From: Colletotrichum lupini
Taxonomy: Eukaryota > Ascomycota > Sordariomycetes > Glomerellales > Glomerellaceae
DNA length: 64,000 bases
Direction: 5' to 3'
NCBI RefSeq assembly: GCF_023278565.1
Contig: NC_064680.1
Location: 2,914,001-2,978,000 of the forward strand
The notes beneath the pieces are model-generated. The model did not search any database. It saw nothing but the letters and a program-made list of their open reading frames with translations, and was not told the DNA's origin. Position numbers and translations under genes: made by a program. Below, one piece after another: positions 10,798 through 22,417 of this stretch (its first letter is position 1; every line of letters starts with the position of its first letter).

Positions 10798-13344
10798 TCA
10801 GGTAGAAGCCCACGTATCCCAATTCTCCGCGCTAAAATCAGGCCAATACAACGCCTGCAAGTCATCATAGAACGACGCCTCCAAAAACTGCAGATCCAAC
10901 ACCGGTTGCGCAAGGAGCTCCTCCAACGACGGCTCCGTCAGCGCCATTCCCGCCGTCGTGGGCCCCGTCCCCGGCCGCACTGGAAGTCCACTTGCACCAC
11001 TGGGACCGAATTGCGACGACATTAGCGGGCCGGATTCAGGTTCAGGTCCGGGTCCGTGCGACGGCGGCAGTACCTCGCCATAGGAAGATGTAGAAGAAAC
11101 CTGCGTCTGCGTCTGCTGCTGCTCAGCGTCCACCCTCCCCATACGCTTCGCATAAAACCTATCAAGCTCAGCCCTCATCACGTCGACGTGGTGACAGTAC
11201 TCCATTGCAGCGAAATTCCCCGCGTCGCGCAGCTGCGAGAGGAACCTGACCGATTCCTCAAAGGCCTCCTTGTCGTCATTGGGCGTTGTCCCCGCCCCTG
11301 ACGTGCTGTCCTGGAGAAGACTCGACGCGGCGAGGATCGTCAGCGCAGAGAAAAGGTACTGCGTGTAAAAATAGTCAAACGTCGCAAAAGACCCGTCGAT
11401 CCACGATTCAGTCAGCAAGCGAATCGAGTGGCGCGCGCAGCGGATACAGGCTTCCGATAGCGTGATTGCGCTCGCGGGGACTTGCTGAGTCTCTGTGGTC
11501 GTGGTTGCGGATGGCCATGAGGCGACTTTGGTTCGTAGGATGTGGAGGAGAATTGGGCGTGTTGCTAGGATTGCGCACTTGAAGGAGCATGCGTTAGTAA
11601 AGGATTGTCTCTTCAGGTGAGCGTCTGTGCGAGATTCTAATACCTGGTTAAAAGACAAGTGCAGCGAAATAGGCTTCGGCCCAGTTCCCGCATTATCGAG
11701 CTGCAAATGGGCAGGCAAATCCTCCACCCAGGCCCGCAGATCCTTGAGCGCCTGCTGGACCCTCGTCGACAGTGTCGTCGCCTCGCCCTGGCTGCGCTGG
11801 CCGTAGATGGAGCGGACCGTCTTGGTGATGAGGGCCGCCAGCCGCAGGCTCGCCACGTGGTATGCGGTATCCTCAAAGTCGGTCGCGTGAGTCCGCACCA
11901 CTGCCACCCCATCATTCTCCGCCTCAGAGGGCAGATCGACGCCGACGTCGCTGTCTTGGATGGCGGTCGGGTGGCCGAGCTTAGAGGCCCAGATGCGGTC
12001 AAAGATGTACGTCGTCCAAAAGAGGCGCTTGCGGTGCTCGCGTAGATCAGGGTCGCGTAGCTGGGACTCGGGGATGTTGAGGTGAAGGCCCATAACGATG
12101 GCCATGCGCATCGCGGTGCCGGACATGACGAAGGCGCTGTAGCGGCGGTTGAGGGCCAACGAGTAGAAGGAAAGAAGCAGCATGATCTCGATCGAATCCG
12201 TGCCCGGCCGCTCGTCGAGCACACCCAGTACGCGCGAGGCCTTGGCAAAGTAGGGCATCCCGGGGAAGTCCTTTTCCGAGGGGATGGACCTTGTGGAGTA
12301 GAGCTCGCCGATGGCGAAGAGAGCCCACAGCTTGGAGCGGAGCATGAGGTCGCCCCAGGAGGGGTTGTGAATGCTCTGCTCGAGGTCGCGCATGACGGCG
12401 CTGCGGCGGACGACGTGGTACCGCCGGGCGACGTACTTGAGGGCGACCTCGACGAGGAAGCGGGAGCGCGAGGGCGTGGGCCAGGCGACGTCGGAGGACT
12501 TGACGAGAGCCATGAGCTCGGCGTCGGGAGCGTAGTTCACGCGCAGCATGTGGCGAGGTTGCGGCGCGTAGGGGTCCGAGATGACCTGGCGGAAGCGGGT
12601 GGAGAAGGCGGCGTCAGCGACCTCGCCGATGAGGATCGGGGTGCGGAAGACGTTGGCGTTGATGAACCACGGTCGAACTTCGAGGGTTGCCGTTGTTGGA
12701 GCTGCGGTTCCGGCTGCCGCTACTGCATCTTCCGCCGCCGCTGCCACTGTCGAGAGATCTTCATTGTCGCCTAGGTTTGCAGACGTTGGCGTTGACAAGA
12801 CCTCCCTGTGGCCAGTGTAACTGGTGTTTTGAGATGGTGTTGCTGTCGACGTCGTCGTTGATATCACGTCATCTAGCGGCGCACATGTGGAGGTCGAAGC
12901 GCTCTGAGAGGCAACCTGGCTCTTGAGACGGCGAATCTCATCCAGAAGACCGTCAATGTAGCTGTAATTGTACAACAAATTCTTGGCATGAGCTCATCAT
13001 TATCCCGTAGTTCATAGTAGAGAAGAAGAAGAAGAAGAAAGGAAAGAAAAGGAAAGCAAGAAACCGTGTGTTGTGTGTAGTTGCATGGCTCTCGTTCAGA
13101 AGTCAAATGTAAAGTACCTTTGTCTGACCTTGACCTGTCTATTGCGGCGCGGATAAGTGCACTCGGCACCCTTCCCGGCATGCCGACAATTCTGACAGGG
13201 CTGGTCGCCGGAGCACTTTACTTTTCGCGAATGGCATCGGCGGCACGCGGTTGATTTGATGGGCGGGAGAGGCCCGTCATCAAAGGGGCTTCTGCGAGCC
13301 TCCATCGTGCTGCTGCTGGATGGGTGGCTGTTGCGAGCCGCCAT
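10798..13344 (-). CDS. Zn2Cys6 fungal transcription factor with middle homology region (774 aa)
   Basis: A nuclear DNA-binding regulator of the Gal4-type family. Three exons fit: 13344-13118, 12961-11644 and 11577-10798. The ATG at 13344 lies in a CACCATGG context. The binuclear cluster is Cys34, 37, 44, 50, 53 and 62 (CX2CX6CX5CX2CX8C), followed by a basic linker. Intron 1 (156 nt) joins VRQ to SYIDGLLDEIRRLKSQ, restoring the usual linker and coiled coil. Intron 2 (66 nt, in frame, with an ACTAAC branch site) removes 22 residues and gives the usual FNQ-CAILATRPILL junction. The central part, around the RKRLFWTTYIFDRIWASKLG segment, is a fungal-specific transcription factor domain. The C-terminus is Gly/Pro/Ser-rich, then acidic and aromatic, a plausible activation region. 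It lies next to the truncated pectate lyase on the same strand; control of that gene is only a guess. Confidence 0.9.
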
Positions 13345-14120
13345 GGTGGGAATGGCATGTCTCGAGGTGCGGGTTTGAGTACCTGACAGTGGGTAGAAGA
13401 GGTGATGAAACAAGAGTAAAGTAAAGGTTGAAGACAAAGAAAGACAAGAAAGAAAGTGACGAGGTCAAGTCCGATGCATCCCTTCGAAAGCGTTGTCCAT
13501 GGTCAATTTCCCACCAACATACGAATTACGCGTGCCTACCTACTTACCTTCCCTTACTGTCAGGGACACTGCGAGTATGTGTCAGAGGGCTCTCTCGTCA
13601 CACCGATGACGGCGAAATGTCGGGATGCCGAGGTGACCCAGGCTTGCCAGCTTTGTTGCTTTGTCAGATTTCACAACGCACCGGCAGCTGGCAGCGGCCC
13701 GAGCTTTCGTCTCTCTCCGGTCTCGTCGGCAAAGCGACATTTTGCCGACAGATGAGTCATCCTGTAAATTAGGTAATCACCAACAACTTTTTGTTCGTCT
13801 TGTTGCTTCTTCAAGGATGAAGGAGGGACTTTATCTTTTGGGGTGTTTGGATGATTGTAGTATGATATTATGAATAAGAAGTTTGACGGGAGTTACTTAA
13901 AATAAGTAGCCTACCACTCGGATAGTAAATCTCTAACATAAGTGTAATTCGAGAGCAATGACAAATTGTGTTGCTTGAGGCTAGCTTGAGCCTAGTAAAG
14001 GAGAGTATGAAGTGTTACAGTGTCTATCAGCGTTCCAAGAGTACCAGAATGACAAAAGAAAAAAGAAAGCAAGAGGTGAAACCGAAATGACCACAATGCA
14101 TTCGGAGCCCGTTTGGATAA
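13345..14120. other. Intergenic: promoter of the regulator and 3' flank of the giant repeat protein
   Basis: Pyrimidine-rich stretches just above the regulator start suit a fungal promoter or 5' leader. Short open frames exist on both strands without initiation context or recognisable motifs. I see no repeat or RNA gene. Confidence 0.5.
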
Positions 14121-17100
14121 CTAGGCAAAGGATACGACAACTCTACCGGGGGCAGTTGAAGCGGCGAGGCCTTGGAACGAGTCCGAAACCGAGGCGTCCA
14201 CGAAGCTGGAACCACCGCCACCGCCGGCCGGCATACGCTGGACTGTTGAGCCCACCGAATAGTAGCCAGTGGCTCCGCTACCTCCACCGCGGTAACCACC
14301 GCCGCCGCCGCCAGAGCCATCGTTGAAGCTGCCGCCCGCGCCGGCAATACCGTTTCCGCCAACGGATCCGCTTCCCGGATTTCCGTTTGCCGACGTTCCC
14401 AAGCCTGTCCACCTACCACCGGCTCCGGCGAGAATCTGAGTGCCCGGAGCTCCTCCATTGGATGTGGACGTGACGGTACCGCTCGGCAGCGTGATATTGT
14501 AGGAAGAACCCTTGTCACCGGCGTTACTTGTTCCGCCAATGTAGTTGTAGTTTAGTTCAAAAGCTCCTTGGCCGTTGTTGGATACCACGATGGACCCGCC
14601 GCCGCCTCCGCCAGCGACCGCAAGAAGGTTCTGGCCGAGGTAGAGAGCGGAAGCGCCGCCACCTCCACCGCCATTGTTGGAGGCAGATCCACCGTTACCG
14701 TACTGACTCTGGCCAGCAGCACCAACGGCATTGACTCTCGTACCAGCGCCGCCAGCGAGCAGCAAAACAGTTTCGCCTGGGGTAACAGCGATGGAGCCGT
14801 TGATCGATGCACCAGCACCACCGCCGCCACCGCCGCCACCGAGGACGGTGAATCGCATGACAGTGGCGCAGGCAGGAACAACTACTTGGGCTGTGGCACC
14901 CGCCGGGGCGGCGGCCGAGGCCGTGCTCGTCAAGGAGACCACGCAAGAAGTCGAGGACGAAGTCGTCGAGCTGGACGTGGTGGAGGTGTCAGTTGTAGTC
15001 GGGGCAGCAGTGGTGGGGGTGGCTGAAGTGGAACTGCTCGTCGATGACGAGGTCGTGCTGGTCATGGTAGAACTTGTGGAAGTGGTGAGAATGGATGGAT
15101 CTGCTGTATATACGCAGCGAGCTCCATCGTTGACTCCCGAAACAGGACCATCGGAGACCAAGGTTGGCTGACCAGAGTTGACGTTGAAATTATAAATATT
15201 TCCGCTGTTGTTTTCGGAGCCGTAGAACGTGTTGCCGCTCGAGGCATAAAGCGCTCCAAACACTTCGTTGCCATTGATCCTCGTGTATGTCCGTACAATT
15301 GACCAGTCATGAGTAGTCCGACTCCATCTCGCCAATGAGAATCGACCGTTGGCGTCGACTCCCGTGATACTGTAGAGGTAATCGCCACCTCCGGGTACAT
15401 AAACCCAGTCGGATACGCCATTGGCGATAGTACTAGTACCAGTGGCGATGATCTGCGTGAAGGTCGCCGAGTTGGGGTTCATATCGATTTGTGCCCAGGC
15501 TCCACCGCTAACGCTGATGTAGTATCGTCCGAGTGTGTCGATCTCTCCAACGTTGTAGTATCCAGTTGGAAGATCTGGGCCAATGAGAACCGCTTGGCCG
15601 TTGCTCGCGATGCGGATTATACGGTTCACATTGTTCACAGTAGTAATACCATAAATGTAGTTATCCAAGGGGTTATAGCCAATCGCGTTGATCTGACCAC
15701 CAGGTCCAACATTGGTAGAAACCGTGGTCTGAACCCCAGTAGTGAGGTTTAGTCGGTAGAGTGTGGTGCTCTGAATCAAGTAGCCACCAGCGTCGCAGCT
15801 GTAGGTCGGACCAGGGGCAATTGTGGTTGAGGTCGAGCTGCTGCTAGTGCTGCTAGGGGTCACAAAAGTAATGACGCTTGTTGTGCCAGCAGGATCCGTG
15901 GGGATAATGGTAGTGAGGCCAGTCTGTGTACCTGTAGATACAACCGTCGTAAGTCCTCCAGTGATCGGAGGGACGAAGGTGATGACACTAGTGGTTCCGG
16001 CGGGATCCGTGGGGATAATAGTAGTTACACCCGTCTGGGTGCCGGTCGACGTAAGAGTTGTCAAGCCACCCGTGATAGGGGGAACAAAAGTGATAATACT
16101 GGTAGTTCCGGCGGGATCCGTGGGGATGATTGTAGTTACACCCGTTTGAGTGCCTGTCGATGTGAGAGTGGTCAAACCACCCGTGATGGGGGGAACGAAA
16201 GTGATAACACTGGTAGTTCCAGCAGGGTCCGTTGGAATGATTGTAGTTGCACCCGTCTGGGTGCCGGTTGACGTGAGAGTTGTCAAGCCACCTGTGATCG
16301 GAGGAACGAAGGTAATAACACTGGTGGTTCCAGCAGGATCTGTTGGAATTATAGTAGTGACTCCTGTTTGAGTGCCGGTCGATGTGAGAGTGGTCAAACC
16401 ACCGGTGATAGGAACGAAGGTGATGACGCTGGTGGTTCCAGCAGGATCCGTTGGAACGATTGTAGTTACTCCTGTTCGGGTACCAGTCGACGTAAGAGTT
16501 ATCAAGCCGCCCGTGATCGGAGGAACGAAAGTGATGACACTGGTAGTTCCGGCGGGATCCGATGGAATGATGGTGGTAGCTCCCGTCTGTGTGCCTGTGG
16601 AAGTGATGGTTGTGAGCCCGCCCGTGATCGGGACGAAGGTGATGACGCTGGTGGTGCCAGCGGGATCGGATGGAATGATGGTGGTCGCTCCAGTGCGTGT
16701 AGCCGAGGACGTTACTGTTGTGATGAAGCCTGTAGGAGGCTGAACGAAAGTGATGACACTAGTGGTACCGGCAGGGTCTGTAGGAATCACAGTTGTTACT
16801 CCAGTCTGGGTGGCTGTCGAAGTGAGCGTGGTGATGAAGCCTAGACGCTGGACAAAGGTGATGACTGTTGTAGGGCCGCCGCTGGGACCCGGTGGGACAG
16901 TGGTCAAACCGGTCGTAGAACCGGTCGAAATGATAGTCACCGGCGGGATCGGAGCCGTGGTTGTGACAAAAGTCACGACAGTCGGAGGGCCGCCACTGGG
17001 GCCGGGAGTCAGGGTAGTCAGGCCAGTAATGCTTCCAGTCGAAGTAACTGTGACTGGTACGGGCGTAGTGACGAAGGTTACAACCGTAGGAGGACCACCG

Positions 17101-20100
17101 CTGGGGCCGGGCGTAAGGGTAGTCAGGCCAGTGACGCTTCCAGTCGAAGTGACTGTAACTGGTACGGGCGTAGTAACGAAAGTGACTACCGTGGGAGGGC
17201 CGCCACTAGGTCCCGGAGTAAGGGTTGTCAGGCCAGTAGTGCTTCCAGTCGAAGTGACTGTGACTGGCACAGGTGTAGTAACGAAAGTGACAACCGTGGG
17301 AGGGCCGCCGCTAGGGCCGGGTGTGAGAGTCGTTAGGCCAGTGACGCTTCCAGTCGAAGTGACTGTGACTGGAACTGGTGTAGTAACGAAAGTGACAACC
17401 GTGGGAGGGCCGCCACTGGGCCCCGGAGTAAGGGTTGTCAGACCAGTAATACTTCCAGTCGAAGTGACTGTGACCGGTGACGAGGGAGTAACAAATGTCA
17501 CTACTGTGTAAACCGAGTCACCGCCGTAGGGAAGAGTCGTCAAGCCGGTCGTGCTAGCTGTTGAAATGATCGTAGTCACACGTGGTGTCGGCACAAAAGT
17601 AATCACAGTTGGTGGTCCTCCAGGTCCTCCAGGAATCGTAGTCAATCCGGTGGTGCTGCCTGTGGATGTCACGGTAACGGGCGGCGGGCCAGTCGCAATG
17701 GTGACAATTGTAGTCGGGTCTCCGGGTCTGCCAGGAGCCTGAGTGAATAGGCCAGTTGAGGATCCCGTCGATGTGACGGTCACATATGGAGGGCCAGTCA
17801 CAAGGGTGATGACTGTAGTCGGGTCTCCCACTCTTCCGGGGGTCAAGGTTGTAAGACCGGTAGTTGACCCCGTTTGAGTGAGAGTAACCCGAGGAATGGG
17901 GGTTGGGACGAAAGTGATGACAGTAGTGGGATCCCCAGGTCTACCCGGAGTCTGGGTGGTGACGCCAGTGACTGAACCACTGGTAGACGTAAGTGTAAGA
18001 ATGCCTCCCGTGGGGCTCGGGATAATAGTCACGATGGTGGTTGGGTCACCAGGTCGGCCGGGAGTCTGAGTGACGACACCCGTACCCGTTCCGGTAGAGG
18101 TTATGGTGACGAAACCTCCAGTGGGAGACGGAACAATAGTAATGACAGTGGTAGGATCTCCGGGGCGGCCAGGGGTTTGAGTGATCAAGCCAGTTCCTGT
18201 TCCCGTGGAGGTAATTGTAGTGAAGCCCCCAGTTGGGGAGGGCACAATAGTAATGACTGTAGTCGGGTCGCCAGGTCGTCCAGGAGTCTGAGTGATCAAC
18301 CCAGTTCCTGTTCCGGTTGAGGTGATGGTCGTCACCCCGCCAGAAGGACTTGGCACCAGAGTGATGACTGTAGTTGGATCTCCAGGCCTACCGGGAGTCT
18401 GAGTAATCAGGCCAGTGCTACTTCCAGTAGATGTGATGGTGACGAAGCCACCTGTAGGACTTGGGACAATGGTGATGACGGTAGTTGGGTCGCCTGGGCG
18501 GCTAGGAGTCTGGGTGATGAGGCCAATTCCTGTTCCGGTTGAGGTGATTGTGACGAAGCCACCTGTGGGAGATGGAACGAACGTAACCACAGTCGTTGGA
18601 TCTCCTGAGCGGCCGGGCGTGAGAGTTGTGACGCCAGTCCGAGTGCCTGTTGAGGTGACAGTTGTCAACCCTCCCGGAGGGGGCACAATGGTGACCACGG
18701 TAGTCGGATCGCCGGGTCGGCCTGGTGTCAGGGTCAACAAACCGGTTTGACCGGGCTGAGTGCCAGTGGAAGTAGTAGTGACGAAGCCACCAGGAGGAGG
18801 CACAATCGTGACAACTGTGGTAGGATCGCCGGGTCGACCTGGTGTCAGGGTCAATAAGCCGGTTTGACCGGGCCGAGTACCAGTCGATGTAGAAGTGACT
18901 ATACCTCCGGTGGGTGGTGGGACGATGGTAACAACTGTGGTAGGATCGCCAGGCTTTCCAGGAGTAAGGGTGAGGAGGCCCGTTTGGCCTGGCTGAGTGC
19001 CAGTCGACGTAGAAGTAACAAAGCCACCGGGAGGAGGTACGATAGTAACGACTGTAGTAGGATCACCAGGCTTTCCAGGGGTGAGGGTGAGTAGGCCAGT
19101 CTGACCGGGCTGAGTACCAGTCGATGTAGAAGTGACTATACCTCCGGTGGGTGGTGGGACGATGGTGACGACTGTGGTAGGATCGCCAGGTTTTCCAGGC
19201 GGCAGTGTCAACAGACCAGTCTGACCGGGCCGGGTGCCGGTTGAAGTGGAAGTGACCACTCCCCCAGTGGGAGGAGGCGGCACAATAGTAACAACGGTAG
19301 TAGGATCTCCAGGCTTTCCGGGAGGCAATGTCAGGAGGCCAGTCTGGCCAGGCTGCGTGCCGGTGGACGTTGACGTGACAACCCCGCCGGTCGGAGGGGG
19401 GACGATGGTAACAACCGTAGTTGGGTCCCCGGGCTTGCCGGGCGGCAGAGTCAGTAGACCTGTCTGACCAGGGCTGGTACCAGTCGAAGTGGAAGTGACC
19501 ACGCCTCCTGTTGGGGGAGGGACAATCGTGACCACAGTGGTAGGGTCGCCAGGCTTTCCAGGAGGCAGAGTAATCAGCCCCGTCTGACCCGGGGTTGTAC
19601 CGGTCGAGGTGGATGTCACGACGCCACCGCTAGCAGGAGGAACAACCGTGACAATCGTCGTCGGGTCTCCGGGCTTGCCAGGGGGTATGGTGATGAGTCC
19701 TGTCTGACCAGGCCGAGAGCCGGTCGACGTGGCAGTCACCAGCCCCCCCGTCTGCGGTGGGACGTAGACGATTTGGGTACCAGTGCCATCGGTCCCGGAG
19801 GGAGGTAACGTCAAAGTAGTCAACACCGTACCGGGAGCTGTGATGGTCGTGTAGGGTCCATTGAAAGAAGGACTTCCCGCATTCGGCGTAGGCGCAGGGG
19901 TCAGCACGAGGACAGTTCCGGTAGGGTCGCCGCCGCTGGGGGGGATGGTCAAGGTCGTCAAGGTTGAGCCCGGATAGGGGGCCGTGGCTGTTGTGAAGCT
20001 TCCACCGTTGGGAGAGTTTGAACCTGGCAACCAGGGCTTGTTGGACTCGAGAGGAGAGCAGATGTACTTCGTGCCAGTGGCTTGGCCGCTTTGAGGAGGG

Positions 20101-20559
20101 ATGACAATGGTGGTCGGCTGGGATCCTGCAGGAACATTTGCGGTAACCGTGACACAAGGGCCATTGTAGGGAGAGTTTGTGACCCTGGAGAAGAAAGAAA
20201 GTTAGCACCATTTAGAAGAAGATTCAAAATGCTGCGCTGAAAGAGTCATTGATGGTGGGCTATTATTAGAAAGCTTACACAGCAGAGCTGTACGTCATAG
20301 TCATCGTGGTCAGGAAGTCGGTATTAACCACAGTTGGAGCATTGGTGACCTTGACGGTCGTGCCAGCTATAGTGAAAACGGTATTGGAAGAGAGAGAAGT
20401 GCTGAGATGAAGCGGGATGCAATGAACGATTTCGAAAGGCTGGACAGCGGTTGGAACAGCTGCTGGCCCAGTGGTGGGACAGTCCTCTCTTGCTAAGCCA
20501 GGCCATGGTAGGATGGCCGCAGAGCTCATCAACGAGGTGAGAAGCGAAGTGCGCCTCAT
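14121..20559 (-). CDS. Giant secreted Thr-rich repeat protein: signal peptide, ~35 repeats, DUF6923-like domain, ALK-type glycine-rich C-terminus (2114 aa)
   Basis: Probably a cell-surface or matrix adhesin. Two exons fit: 20559-20279 and 20184-14121, with a 94-nt GT-AG intron and matching phase. The ATG at 20559 starts a signal peptide ending near WPGLA, residue 23. Residues to about 150 form a short head with four cysteines. About 35 degenerate units of 34-40 residues follow (roughly 160-1540), in families built on TGLLTLPPGKPGDPTTVV, TGLITQTPGRPGDPTTVI, TGLTTLTPGPSGGPPTVV and TGVTTIIPTDPAGTTSVI. Residues ~1556-1785 resemble DUF6923, a fungal beta-propeller-like domain (GGYLIQSTTLYRLNLTTG at its start). 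A Ser/Thr linker leads to ~1841-2114, which has poly-Gly runs and GGGGGGYRGGGSG and GGGGGSSFV motifs like the glycine-rich domain of ALK/LTK receptors (PF12810). No C-terminal hydrophobic tail is present, so GPI anchoring is unlikely. The frame is fully open and unRIPed despite the repeats. Confidence 0.88.
15850..19980 (-). repeat. Coding tandem repeat array of ~105-117 bp units inside the giant surface protein
   Basis: About 35 units follow head to tail, each coding a Thr/Ser/Gly/Pro-rich module with a conserved PTTVVTxV core and a closing TSTGT. Neighbouring units are more alike than distant ones: five consecutive SGGPPTVV units and nine PAGTTSVI units form blocks, implying local expansion by unequal exchange. 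Synonymous differences are many, which may have kept the array below RIP detection. Confidence 0.85.
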
Positions 20560-21501
20560 CTTGGCGATGATGCTTTCAAGTAAAGACTTTGGATGCTTGA
20601 TCGATTGTGGACATGGAGATGTCAGAGGCAACTTGGTAATGGAAAGCTGGCGAGCTGGTGTTGTGTGTTGTCGTGAGATGAGTCTTTGGGAATTTGGACG
20701 ACGGCTTATATTTCAAAAGTTTGGAGCTGTCAGTTTCTTGACGTTACACGCTTGGGTATGATCAGGATGATCCAAGTCAAAGGCCACTCTTCGACTCTGT
20801 ACGTGGCGCGTTCTGGAGTCGGTTGGCTCCCGTCACATCACTAACTTGATTTCCACCGCCAATCCTGAACCAGCGTGTTTCTCCAACGCGCAATGCGAAA
20901 ATTTCAAAGTCTCCGCAAATACGCCGCGACAAAAACTGGTCTGACATTCACGGATTCTCTTTTGGTCTGCTTACTACCGTTGCCTCGCCTCCCGCCAAGA
21001 ACTTTTCGTATCGTTTTCATCTAGAGCTTACGACACATGATTATTTACCGTCAATGAAACCGGTGGGACTTATTCTCTTGCGTTCTTGAGAGGTTCATCT
21101 CAGCGGTATGCGACCAGATCACGGCAAGTCAATGCCGAGCTGGTTGAAGGTGAAGGACGATGGCCGAAAAGGACAAGTTGTGAGGCGTCTGCCAGATGCA
21201 GTTCACTTAGCGGGCAGGCATCAACAACGTAGTATAGTCGAGGAACCTGTGTATATTTCTCCTCAAATTGTAGAGCTTTCTGCGAGCTAAGCACGGAGCA
21301 AGTACATCCCTATCCTGCTCTCTATACTTGAATGTCGTGAAGCATCACTAATGCAAGACTTCTGTTTGCGTGCCTGTCCAGCTGGCATTGAGGTTGTCGC
21401 CATTACCAACCTCCAGAAGCAGTAAAACTAAACTGACTTGGCAGCTGCTTGAGGCCACCCGGTATGCACGTTCTATCAATAGTCTGGTCCCAAGGCAGTA
21501 A
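20560..21501. other. Intergenic: upstream region of the giant repeat protein
   Basis: This region should carry the promoter for the minus-strand repeat protein gene; a TATA-like motif (TTATATTT) lies at 20705-20712, about 145 bp upstream of the ATG. The open frames at 21100-21294 on both strands mirror each other and have no support. Confidence 0.4.
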
Positions 21502-21508
21502 GCCAACA

Positions 21509-21889
21509 TGAGTTTTCCTCTTGGGGCTATAACCCGTTTTCCCAGCCAATAAGAGGGCTTTATACGCCTGCTTCGGCTAGGTACTCTCCCACAGACGCGG
21601 GCGGGCCGCGCTGTTTCTAGAACTAGCTCCGAGTAATTACCTACATACGGTCGTGATTACCTAAGGTCGCAATTGCCCAAGGTCGTAATTATAACTTACG
21701 TACGGTCTTAATTGCCTAGTTATTGTGATTCCGGAATACATACTTAATTACGATCATAAGTAATTGCGACCGTAGTGTACGTAAGTAGCTATGTATGGCA
21801 GGTGCAGCGCGGTCGCTAGATTTCAAGTTTCACTGGAAGGCTCTTCTCATTGGCTGGAAAAATGGGTTACTGCCCCAATAGCAGAACTC
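21509..21889. mobile_element. 381-bp foldback (MITE-like) element
   Basis: The two halves are imperfect inverted copies. The left arm (from 21510, GAGTTTTCCTCTTGGGGC) pairs with the reverse complement of the right arm (to 21889, GAGTTCTGCTATTGGGGC). The match continues inward through TAACCC, CCAGCCAAT, CCGCGCTG and ACGGTCG segments to a centre near 21.70 kb, so each arm is about 180 bp. The 7-bp direct repeat GCCAACA flanks it (21502-21508 and 21890-21896), as a target duplication would. There is no coding capacity. A non-autonomous DNA transposon is the best reading; the superfamily is unknown. Confidence 0.65.
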
Positions 21890-21896
21890 GCCAACA

Positions 21897-22417
21897 ATAT
21901 CTCAGGTAACGACACATCCGATTGCTCCGCCGCAGAGTGTTCTGCAAACGTCGTTGCTCTCTCAATATAGCTATTCTGTTTAAGTCCTCAAAAGACCGAA
22001 ACTTTAACGGAGGGGGGCGGGCAGGGCTGCTGCTTCCCGAAGACAGGGCTATCGATTCCCAAAGGCAGCGAGCACACTAGTACGGAAGCCGAAGACCTTC
22101 CTAAACGGACCCGTTTCTTCATCTGCACGCTACCTGCATGTGGGTTAGCATGACGCTAGTAAGATCTGGGACAGCGTAAGCTGCGCCGATCAGGAACTAG
22201 GGGCCGTTCTCTTCTGATTTCATTCCAAACTTGATATTGGCGGGTTGCCTCTGTAAGATTGTTGATGAATTTAAGATGGTGATGGTTGATGAGACTGGAA
22301 GTTGTTGCATTTGGTCTTTAAGACTTCCGTTCCCTTGAGCAACATTCGGCATTGAAATCCTCTCCTACCATTCTTTTGGCACTTACTCGTTGCACCTCCA
22401 ACTTTACCTCCCCCACA
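21897..22417. other. Intergenic: upstream of the small GPI-anchored protein
   Basis: No gene is supported. The region should hold the promoter for the gene starting at 22418. The open frame ahead of that ATG begins only at a non-ATG codon and is not counted as coding. Confidence 0.5.

Noticed and set aside
12962..13181. Unspliced extensions of both zinc-cluster frames
   Set aside because: They read through the 156-nt intron; splicing joins the cluster and the coiled coil with correct phase.
14550..14850. CRISPR-like or structural meaning for the regularly spaced GCC/ACC repeats
   Set aside because: They are codon repeats for the poly-glycine runs of the surface protein.
16750..17511. Long plus-strand open frames (up to 253 codons) across 15.8-19.5 kb
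   Set aside because: They are antisense shadows of the Thr-rich repeats of the minus-strand surface protein and repeat with the same period; no start context or domain.
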